27,500 bases of DNA from Glandiceps talaboti (lineage: Eukaryota; Hemichordata; Enteropneusta; Spengelidae). Positions within the stretch are counted from its first letter, which is position 1. Every line of letters begins with the position of its first letter. This document shows, in pieces, positions 18,763-27,500 of this stretch. The DNA is taken from assembly GCF_964340395.1 (NCBI RefSeq), contig NC_135549.1:13814842-13842341 (forward strand), read 5' to 3'. The notes under the pieces are model-generated. The model saw nothing but the letters and a program-made list of their open reading frames with translations. It was not told the DNA's origin and did no database searches. The translations under genes were made by a program, and so were the position numbers.

Positions 18763-19439
18763 ATGTCCTCCGAAAAATACGTTTTCAAGAGTACAGAGAA
18801 GTTCGAAATCGAACCAGAGAGCAGCAGATCATCGTCAGCGTCGGGTTGCTACGTTAGCAAAGGAACAGGTTTTGCCATATGTGTGCTCTTTGCAGTGATT
18901 CTTACTGGTGCTATACTGATCACTTACTTCGTGCCAAAATGCGAGGAGATTCAGATACCTACAGTAGTAGTACCAACCGGTCCTCCAATGCCTGTACCGG
19001 AGGAAGTAGAAGATGTTCCGAAAGATCCGTTCGAAGGACGCTTACCAGACACCTTAACACCGTCACTTTATAAAGTTACTGTAAAACCTTACTTGGACGC
19101 AGAGGATGACGACAAACAGTTCTCTTTTGACGGTAGTGTTGAAGCTACTTTCAGTGCAGGCGAAACAACCAATGTTATCGTTTTACATGCTCATGAAACC
19201 CTGGAAGTAGTTGAGTCTGGTATAAGTGTAGTAGACAAGTCGTCGGATATCATCGAAATCAGTGAAATCGAACGGGTCAAGGAATATGAGTTCTTGAAAA
19301 TCCACTTGTCTGGCAATGGCCTCAGTAAAGGACAAGAATATAAGGTGATAGTTGAGTCGTTTACTGGAACCCTACATCATGCAGATTTCCAAGGTTTATA
19401 CCTTAGCAACTACACGGAGGGAGAAAACAATGAACTTAG
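18763..19439 (+). CDS. First coding exon of a second aminopeptidase N-like gene (gene 2, partial)
   Basis: Encodes 225 residues plus two bases of the next codon; the donor is GTAAGT at 19440. It has a longer cytoplasmic tail than gene 1, with a Ser-rich stretch at 20-27, then GCYVSK at 28-33, a membrane anchor about 37-57 ending in AILITYF, a Pro/Val-rich acidic stalk, and the start of the M1 N-terminal domain (PYLDAEDDDKQFSFDG; GLYLSNYT). The intron phase equals that of gene 1 exon 1, so this is a tandem paralogue. The ATG at 18763 has A at -3. No GAMEN or HELAH exon is visible before 27500, so the rest of the gene either lies outside the window after an intron of more than 8 kb or is lost. 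Surface aminopeptidase function is inferred from gene 1. Confidence 0.88.
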
Positions 19440-19970
19440 GTAAGTCACATTAATGATTAGCTTGAGATGGCAAGTATCTGAACTATGAAGACGTCATGGT
19501 CACCTGTTTCAGTAGATTTCATGTCCACTAATGTAACCCCCCCCCCCTTTACTTCACAAGAATCACAACCTTTCTCAGCGCACTGTACTGTTTTGTGCTA
19601 AACTATATTTAAATCACACAATACAAGTTATTTTTGCAACTATCTGGGCATTTTACAGTCCACTGTTCCTGATTTTGTCAAGAACATTTCAAAATGTGCA
19701 CAGTTTAAAGAGATCGTAATGACCCAATTCATCCATACTTGACACGTATATATAACTGTACAGACTGCGAGTGTGAGGTCCAGTGGAATTCTACGACGTT
19801 GTAACGGTTATCTGATATTCATTTATCGAATTCTAGGGTGCAACACTTCACCTAGTTGTAACAATTTAATGAGAACATTTTCCAACAAATTGGAAATTTA
19901 TGGTTGATTTGCAAGGTCGTCAATCAGATAAACTTATGTCACTACGTTGTTAGGCTGTGGTCAGAATTTA

Positions 19971-20080
19971 CGACGGGGGGGGGGAGAAATTTGGGGGCCA
20001 TGAAAAAAATTGAGGGTTCAAAGGGGGGCATGAAAATTCTGATGGTCAGGAGGGGGGCGAAATATTTTGAACCAAATTAA
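19971..20080. repeat. G-rich dispersed repeat, copy A
   Basis: Alternates G-runs (10, 5, 3, 6 and 6 G) with GAAA(T/A) blocks: GGGGGCCATGAAA, GAGGGTTCAAAGGGGGG, GGGGGGCGAAAT...TTTTGAACCAAATTAA. It aligns block by block with copy B at 20832-20942 and has clear G-quadruplex potential. Confidence 0.75.
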
Positions 20081-20238
20081 ACCTCAGGAGCGGTCGTTTA
20101 CTGAGTAAAATTTAAAAATTTCTCGCAGCTTCGCCGCAATATATTCTAAAGCCTGCATTGTAAGTGATGAGTTCGGTGACAGCCATACAAATGTAGTTGT
20201 GTATGCCTTCCACTGCCTGCCTGCCCTGTCTAACTGCC

Positions 20239-20242
20239 TGCC

Positions 20243-20319
<77 letters not shown>

Positions 20320-20323
20320 GTCT
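20239..20323. repeat. Tetranucleotide microsatellite (CTGT)n
   Basis: About twenty CTGT units with one CTAT change near the end, preceded by CTGCCTGC-type degenerate units. It is the same unit as the intron 16 array in the opposite orientation. Confidence 0.98.
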
Positions 20324-20831
20324 GCACCTCTCTCTCTCACCGTCTCTTGTAGTTTGCAAAACTCTACACTTCATTTACCTACCATACATTTAATTAGGAG
20401 ATAGTCAATAGCCAAGTGAATGTGTGTCTGTCAAAATATCTCTGTATAAGTTAAAGTGTTGGTAATATATCCATACAGTTGTAAAGTAATGTATTGAGAG
20501 TAGAATGTGGGTATTGAAGACAATTTTCAAGTACTCTATGGCTTTTGAAATGTTATGCCATTAAATGGCCTCCTACATGTCCTTATTTTGTTAAAGTGCT
20601 TACTGTGGGACCCCCTCCCACACCCTTCAAACTAGCTATCATGGGGGATGCTGTTTCTGTGAGTTGAAAACCCTGCTGGCTGAGTATCTCCAATTGTAGG
20701 TTACACCCCAATGTGATACCTTTTTCGCAAAGCCCACATGTATCTGTAAAGAAATCTCTCATGCATGGTCACTGAAGTTGATTTCCACTGTTACTTTAAT
20801 GTAGTGTACCATACTGTACATCTCTGAAGTG

Positions 20832-20994
20832 CCGGGGGGGGGGGGGACTACGAAAGTTCTTAGGTTCATTTCGGGGGGGATGAAATTTTTCGAGGGCGCG
20901 AAAGGGGGGTGGGGTGCGAAATTTGTTTTAATCAAAATAATTTCTGCCCAGCCCCACCCCCACCCCCCTGCCGTAAATGCTGACCCCGGCCTTA
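20832..20994. repeat. G-rich dispersed repeat, copy B
   Basis: A 13-G run at 20834-20846, then CGGGGGGGATGAAA, GAGGGCGCGAAAGGGGGG, GTGCGAAATTTGTTTTAATC, and a C-rich end (CCCCACCCCCACCCCCC). The G-rich and C-rich halves could also pair as a large hairpin. Confidence 0.75.
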
Positions 20995-22021
20995 GCGACC
21001 TCTTCCTCGAGCCTCTTCTAACTCTGTATGTCTATGTATACCCTCTATACACTTCCCTGTATCTTTTCAAAATAAACCATAACCTTTGACAACTTCCAGA
21101 TAAATGGCCGCATACATGTAACGATTGAAAAAAACCTGAACATTTTGACATAACGTAATGGGTGTCAGACCACCGGCGTGTAAATAAAAGTCGGGCCATG
21201 TTGTAGTTATTTGCTTCACTGAACAAGAAATGACAGGCTTACTTGATGTTAACAGTTTACTAACATTAAAAAAACACTGCAGGTTAGATAAAATACCAAT
21301 TAAGACGAAATGCTAGAAATCCATTTAAGCATAAAGTGTTACTTGGTAACTGATATGAGCCAACTAATAAGCACCGATCGAAAATAGAAAATGGCCTAGG
21401 GCATCTTGTTTCGTGATCTCGGTTAGTGACAGCAAGCTTCACAAATTATCACAGATAGCTGTACGTTTTTAAAAAAAAAAACAATTACGACCATAAAGTG
21501 GACTGGATGGAAGATAGACCATGTTCACCTTGAAGTGTGGCTAAAGCTGAATATTGCTATCAGTATCATCTGTCTTTGTACTAAAAACACACCGTGCAAA
21601 AACAAACAAACCATAACCTTATCGACTACCAGGACGCAGAAGGGTCTTGCGTTTAGATCGTTTCTATCGCATCAATACAACATTATACTATAAAGTATTT
21701 CCCACGCCTGTTTTCATGGAAGGGTCAGCTCCCACGACAGTGGTGTAAAGGTGTACACGGGTTCTTGAGTTCTAAACAATCTAGTAGGATGAAGTGTGCC
21801 AATGTGTATACTAAGTCACGAACACATCTTGGGGCGTAATACTAATATAAAGACATCACTGATACAAGGAGGCAATGCAATATTCAATGCATGTAGACAT
21901 CAACTGTGAGTAACTAGAATTAGAAACCGTCTTAGCCATAGCCTGGAACCAATGGCTATCCCAATCAAAGATATTTCCTTTCCATGTGAAACAGGACAGC
22001 GGTGACTCTGGTCTATTTTTA

Positions 22022-22145
22022 GTCTTGCTGCGCTGCCAGACTCGTGACTATCGTCCGTGATCTTTTTTATGGATGCCGAGCGGCTTAGCTGCGCCGTTCG
22101 GCATACACAGCTTAGGGACGATAGTCACGAGCCTGGGAGCGAGAC
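22022..22145. mobile_element. MITE-like palindrome with TA flanks (124 bp)
   Basis: Arms 22022-22056 and 22116-22145 pair at about 28 of 31 aligned positions after a 5-bp gap (left core CTCGTGACTATCGTCC, right core GGACGATAGTCACGAG). Inside is a second stem, ATGCCGAGCGGC (22073-22084) with GCCGTTCGGCAT (22093-22104). The ends GTCT...AGAC are flanked by TA on both sides, as expected for a TA target-site duplication. It is non-autonomous and has no ORF. Confidence 0.75.
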
Positions 22146-22390
22146 TAGTTTATTTTACAGTGGGCGACATAACTGGGCAGCATTCATGATTTTATCTAGG
22201 CTATATATCTTAGACTGCACGGCATAACGTAAAATAAGTGGAGTCTGTAGAGATTTGGAGAAGATGAGAAAACCTGCGTTATGCCATATTTGTAAATTTC
22301 ATTTGTAAGATTATCATCGTTCATACAGTAACATGTTCTTTCCAGTCGATGCAATACAGTTGTAAACATAATACACCATCATATATCTTT

Positions 22391-22408
22391 ACATACATAC
22401 ATACATAC
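22391..22408. repeat. Short (ACAT)n microsatellite
   Basis: Four and a half ACAT units. Confidence 0.9.
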
Positions 22409-22784
22409 GTGATGTATAATCTGAAACTTTAACACCATCAATAAAAGCCTTTAATATGTCAAGCGAATCTCATTTTAATTTATGGAGGGATGTGGCCATA
22501 CAAGATCCGGCTTGGGCAACTATTTACAACTTCACGGGGAGAATTTTATCGCCATTTCATTATGTTCCATACTTCCTCCAAATTGTACCCATAATATCAT
22601 AGCCTACCTGTAGATTTCAAGGACTATCGCTAATACCAGACTATTCCGTTATCTCTCTGGAACGATAACGAAAATTCAAATAAATCAAAATGTCAGTTGG
22701 GATAGCGGAATAGTGTAAGTAAAGCGAAAGTGATTCAAGTCTGCAGATAGACCACTGATATCACAACCATCCCATGGCCCACAC

Positions 22785-23032
22785 GGTCACTTGTGAGCTA
22801 ATATTTTATTCCAGGATGATCATATTATATTCTTGGATGATGATACAAAATAATGACGATATTACGCATCTACGAATATTAAAAAAAAATACCTTCATAG
22901 GCGTCTGTCACGGACAGTTTTGAATCTGTGACAGACGTCGATGACGGTATTTTTAAAAATTCTTAAATACCCAATAACGTCATTATTTTGTATTATGATC
23001 ACCCTGGAATAGAATACTAGCTCACAAGTGAC
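22785..23032. mobile_element. Long inverted-repeat (snapback) MITE-like element, about 245 bp
   Basis: The left arm starts GTCACTTGTGAGCTA and the right arm ends TAGCTCACAAGTGAC. TACAAAATAATGACG pairs with CGTCATTATTTTGTA, and CGTCTGTCAC (22902-22911) with GTGACAGACG (22928-22937) around a 16-nt loop. The left arm has an extra segment of about 19 bp near 22830. It has no coding capacity, and I could not assign target-site duplications with certainty. Confidence 0.75.
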
Positions 23033-24241
23033 TGGTGAACATCCGTATAAAGTTAAGTACACGGCAATCGAAATACTAGATGATCGAAATTAGGATCGAG
23101 GCAGTTCTACACGCTTGGAATCTTGTGCATACAGTGTCTCTATCCCAAAAGCAAATGAAATTGTCGCTGTTTGGGGAAATCGTGGTTGACATTTCGGTAG
23201 GAATGCAATTTCGTTTAGATAATCGGGTGGACGAGAGTAAATAAACATTCCTAAGTATGTACATGTAAGTCGTGTCAAAGCCTGCGGCAAGTGCATGTTT
23301 TTCCCTGACCTCTACATGTGAACATATCATGGCCTGCAACACGGCCTATAGCAAGGTAACACTATGAGTCTTTGTTCTTGGGCTTGAAGGCTGGTGTTAC
23401 CAAATAAAAGACCAGATGCAATACCACCCTGTAATGAAATGAACTGAGGAAGCTATCAAAACTTATATAAACAGTTTAATAATGTTGGACACTAGAGCAA
23501 CAATACTTCAATGACTTTTGGCTTTAACTTTGCATGTAATAACTAGTAGCCTGTATAATTGTACATGTGACTCGATATATTTTCCTGATAGTAAAAGAGT
23601 AGCCAAGTAAAATATTCTGCCAGTAAATAGGCTAATATGTGAAATTGGAAGAGATACAGGTCAACATACTCAAGCAAAATGTGAATACAATAGCTAGTTG
23701 TCCTGAAAGAGAAGCGTTGCGTCGTCTGGCTCAACAAAGATCGAATTAGTATTGATACATTGCATGCCTCGACAACAATTCCAACACAAATATATTGCTG
23801 TAAGATTTTAATTCTTTAAAGTGTGGTTATTTGTTACAACCCATAACACCAAAGTAAAGCATTTTCTGTTTCTAAGTGTCAAAGTATATTGTTTAATTTG
23901 CTAATTGCCCACATTAGGAAGGCCACATGCTAGTCTTGTAAATAAACCAATTGAAAGAGTATACACTGGATATGAATGCTATAAACCAGTTTAGCACATA
24001 CAGAAAGTGCTTTACTTCAGTGTTACTGGTTGTAAATTGCTGAAAATAAGTACAAGTAAACAATTGAATGTATGTGATTTCGAGGTGGTCTGCTATACAT
24101 TATGATCACAGGTCACGAAAAAGAAAATGAAGCAGTGAGAAGATTTTTCGCGCTAGACGATGCAATTTAGAAAACGTTAGTAAGATTTGTGTCGGTGTCA
24201 CTGACTAAGTATATTATAATAGGCTTATTATCTTACATGCA

Positions 24242-24284
24242 ATACATAAATTACGTCATTTCCTGACTTGTGTAATTTACGTAT
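24242..24284. repeat. Small hairpin
   Basis: ATACATAAATTAC (24242-24254) pairs with GTAATTTACGTAT (24272-24284) at 12 of 13 positions, with an inner GTCA/TGAC pair. It may be chance. Confidence 0.4.
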
Positions 24285-24378
24285 GTAGATATTGAACACC
24301 GAAATCTGATCACTCTGCCTTCTTCAAAATCTAAAATAGGCAAGTGTGTGCACAGCAGAGCATTAAAGGAACTTGTAA

Positions 24379-24413
24379 ACCCGCCATCTTCTATGACGCA
24401 TTATGGGAAATGT
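24379..24413 (-). promoter_or_regulatory. YY1-like and ZNF143-like motif cluster (candidate)
   Basis: CCCGCCATCTT (reverse complement AAGATGGCGGG, YY1-like), ATGACGCA (half CRE-like) and TGGGAAATGTTGTC (one base from the ZNF143-type TGGGAAATGTAGT) lie within 35 bp. Such clusters occur at animal promoters but may also sit in dispersed repeats. No gene start is visible here. Confidence 0.25.
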
Positions 24414-27400
24414 TGTCATTCCATTTGAAAATATGAATCAAACACTTGTCATATGATTTGTAATTAGTCTTGTGTTTTTCATGACTTTGCAGGAAGTCTC
24501 TCATTCTGATCTTCCAATATTATGTACATCTACAAATAATCACACAGTATTAGTGTCTGAGCATGCTCTGTTGGGATAGCTAACTGGCTATTGGATTCAG
24601 TGATGACGTACACTAGCGCATTTTGGTCTTATTTCACCATGTTAACAGTCTAGAAGTTTTCCAGTTAAATTATTCATGCTGGTATATACATGTAAATTGA
24701 TCATAAAAAAAATGTTTTTCTAAATTGAATCGATACATTGCTTTGCCAACAGGGCAAGAACACTCAACGTGCAATCATCTATTACTAGTCCTGTGTCTTT
24801 GTAGGCGGAGTACTGGACTAGATTCGGAACTGTTCATAGAAAGAAGAGAGACTAAATCGAGTCCCAATTTACTCCAGGGCTAACAGCTCACTGGCAGGTT
24901 ATCAATCAATCTGTTTATTTAAAAGTTATACTACTTCAAGATGATGTCAAAAATGCTCAGTTTTCACACTATCCATCAGGACATACAGGTTAAGAAACGG
25001 TTGATAGGGGTAGGTGTTTCGGTGGGGATTTACTTTCAAATTTAGCACTTGGAGTGATGCTTAATTATTTGCAGACTTATATTCCCAATGTAACGTTGAA
25101 CAGTTCATTACATGGATAACAATCTCTTAAAACAATGCTCTACAATACCGGGTGAACAGTTACAAATGCGTAGCTAAGATTACTTTCCAAGCTACAAGTA
25201 CTGTAACTATAATAAACAAGGGTTTATCTGATCATAGATTGATTGATTAATGATAGCCAAGCATTTCTGTAAACACCAATGACATACTAAGTATATGAAG
25301 TGGAAAAGGGTCCCTGGTTGTCATCATTTCGATGAAGTGGAATGACTGACCGTATATAATTTCTAATCAAATCTCAGAAGGGGTATTATCACATTGGTTA
25401 CACAAATATAAACATTAACATGCTATAATCAAGGATGAAGTAGATTGGGAAGCGACCGATCTAAATACACAGGGAACCATGCATGTCATTCGACATCTAA
25501 TTCTGTTACAATTTGCACCGTTTGGTTTCAATACAGCTCATACGTCATGGTCACATTTGGTGGTCACACGATCGAGTTAATGAACTTTTAAGATTAAACT
25601 TGAACATGTACACAAATGTGATAGCAGAATTATGTTTAGGTCACTTGAGAGAATGACCTCGAAGCCAATAACTTAATATACACAAGATGTATTAAATAGA
25701 AAATGTGTGTCTTTAAATCTATGGTCCGGCGAGGCTATACAATCATGTACAATGTCACTTTGTAACAAGAGATTGGAATACATTTTTAACAGCCAATTGC
25801 AATCACTAAATATTTTCTCCAAAAGGGTGAAATGTGATATATATGGAATAGTCAACATCAAATGGACTATTAAAGATAGAAGTTACCTTCGATGAATACT
25901 TATATTTTTTTTTAGTAATTATGATTGTTTCACCCTCCACTAAACACTCCCCCCCCCCTCTCCATTAACTCGCAAGTGGGTAGAATTCATGTCTTAATAC
26001 CATTCTCCTAATCACCATGAAGTTTGGGTTATTGTAAATAGAGCCATGCCGAAAATACGGCAGGTTTCAAACCATCTTCCCCATTATTGTGATAGGTTGA
26101 ATACCTACCTTCGTTTTCATATTTTGACATATACATGTAGTACTAAGTTTGCTAGTCTAGCAATTCCAATAGCTACATGAAGTGCCAGAATACTATAACT
26201 TGAATAAGTATGTATGTAATGTGTTCATTATAAAGGTGAGCATGTTGCATTAACACAAAAAAATAAAAATGGGATAACCTCCCAGCTCAGTGAACCTATA
26301 TAGTCACTTTTAAAATAGTCTGGATGCCAACGTGGTGTCGAATCATCTCTAACCCCGTAAATAGATATAATAGGTCTTAAGACTCACTGAAGGATAGCAT
26401 CAGACTACGCTTAAACAAAAAATTATAGAAAAGTACGTGTTAGATATATAAGTACAAAATAAAACGTCAAAGAGAAATATATATTCTCAACTGTGACTAT
26501 TCAAACTATTTTTCCTTCTAAGGGAGACTTTTTCCATGAATTTTGCTGTCCTTTTAACATAACTATGCAAGAGTTGAATATAACTTGAACAGTGCTGAGC
26601 TGATCATGATATAGTTCGTCCGACTCGTCTCACTGGACTGACCATGTTTGTACAGGGTCCTTATTGGTTGTCCAGGGGTACACAAAATTTATTGTGAGTC
26701 ACCGTTCAGCAGTAAAAAAAATAGAGGTCATACCAAGGGTAATGCAAAGTGGTAAAACGTTCAAGCAAACAGTTTGCACTCTACCACGGCTGTATTAATC
26801 TCGACTTCAAATACCAACCAAAGCAGTATATTGCAATTTTATGTGTATTTTAGGTCAAATTTCCAAAGATTACACTCATGATCAGTCGATATGTAACTCT
26901 CAGCTCAGCAGAAACTTCCATCACGCAGCACCGTAATGATACCAAATCATACTTTACTGTCGCGGTAGATCAATATTTACTCGTTTTCTGTCAAACAAAG
27001 CAGTGATTTACAGGGATCATATTCGTAGGTGATTTACCGGTATGTTTGTAATTGTATTTGCGTCTGCTTTCAAATATGTATGCTATGACATTTTAACCGA
27101 TCACCTATGTTGACCTTTTAGTTTTTGGGCGCTTCTTTTTTCTTTTCAAGTAAGCGCTGTTGCGCAATAAACAGTTTATAATTGACACTTGAAAATATCT
27201 CAAGATTGTTTTTTAAACTGGTAACTTCTATGGTGCGGTAGTATGTGTAGTGTGTACTGTGATAACAACACTTCGTTCAATTAATGCTGTGGGTACAATA
27301 CATTTGAGATCATCGTGGAAAGAATATACTTAGAAACATTCGAAAGGGCAAGACTTGGGGTTCACTGTAATGCCGTATTGTTCAGACCTCGTTGGTCTTC

Positions 27401-27500
27401 TCTTTTGGTTGCTTGACCCCCATGATTGAATACTGTGCCCTGAAATCCAGTGCCAGAGCCAGGTTCTGCATGAAAAAAGCGTTAGTTATTTTGAATGAAA

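Larger units (their letters stand above)
19440..27500 (+). other. Gene 2 intron 1 (at least 8,061 bp, open at window end)
   Basis: No M1 exon was found on reading this stretch for FPCFDEP-, GAMEN- or HELAH-like sequence. It carries the G-rich repeats, the CTGT array and the two MITE-like palindromes listed below. From about 23040 to 27500 I see only unstructured AT-rich DNA with short homopolymers and one small hairpin. Confidence 0.65.

Noticed and set aside
20084-20393. ORFs through the CTGT array
   Set aside because: Microsatellite artefacts.
23076-23342. Two overlapping antisense ORFs of 68 and 88 codons
   Set aside because: Neither resembles a known protein or transposase; overlap in two frames suggests chance.
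24800-24870. tRNA-like box A (TAGGCGGAGTACTGG) and box B (ATCGAGTCCC) strings, possible SINE
   Set aside because: Box B lacks the GGTTC start, no cloverleaf forms around it, and no tail or target duplication is visible.

Overview
This is eukaryotic (metazoan) nuclear DNA. Coding sequence is broken into short exons by GT-AG introns of about 240 to 2,170 bp, and non-coding DNA is AT-rich with many microsatellites, poly-C/poly-G runs and hairpin-type mobile elements. The encoded enzyme, frequent palindromes built on TACATGTA and the general texture suggest a marine invertebrate (deuterostome or lophotrochozoan). The sequence alone does not settle the phylum.

Layout. 1-900: upstream region of gene 1. 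901-15100 (+): a complete 17-exon gene for a type II membrane M1 zinc aminopeptidase, aminopeptidase N-like. I rebuilt all 17 exons by hand. Every junction keeps frame and uses GT...AG, and the product is 969 residues. With the start at 901, the GAMEN motif (352-356), HELAH zinc site (388-392) and third zinc ligand E411 fall at the same residue numbers as in mammalian aminopeptidase N. 15101-18762: intergenic. 18763-19439 (+): first coding exon of a second, paralogous aminopeptidase in the same orientation, with the same GCYVSK motif, signal anchor, N-terminal domain and phase of first intron. 19440-27500: apparently the first intron of that second gene, at least 8 kb long and full of repeats. 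No further exon of gene 2 is visible.

The two genes form a tandem head-to-tail pair of ectoenzymes that would sit on the cell surface and trim N-terminal residues from peptides. Repeat content is high: a 514-bp tandem duplication in intron 15, an 87-bp perfect alternating purine-pyrimidine tract in intron 12, two long (GACA)/(CTGT) arrays, compound GGTT/GGAT and TTGTG arrays, at least two MITE-like palindromes in the gene 2 intron, and a G-rich dispersed repeat present two or three times. I found no RNA gene, CRISPR array, virus or recognisable autonomous transposon. No clearly new biological system is visible; the most interesting leads are enzyme details (HELAHM, a His-rich loop), the tandem paralogy and the repeat structures.
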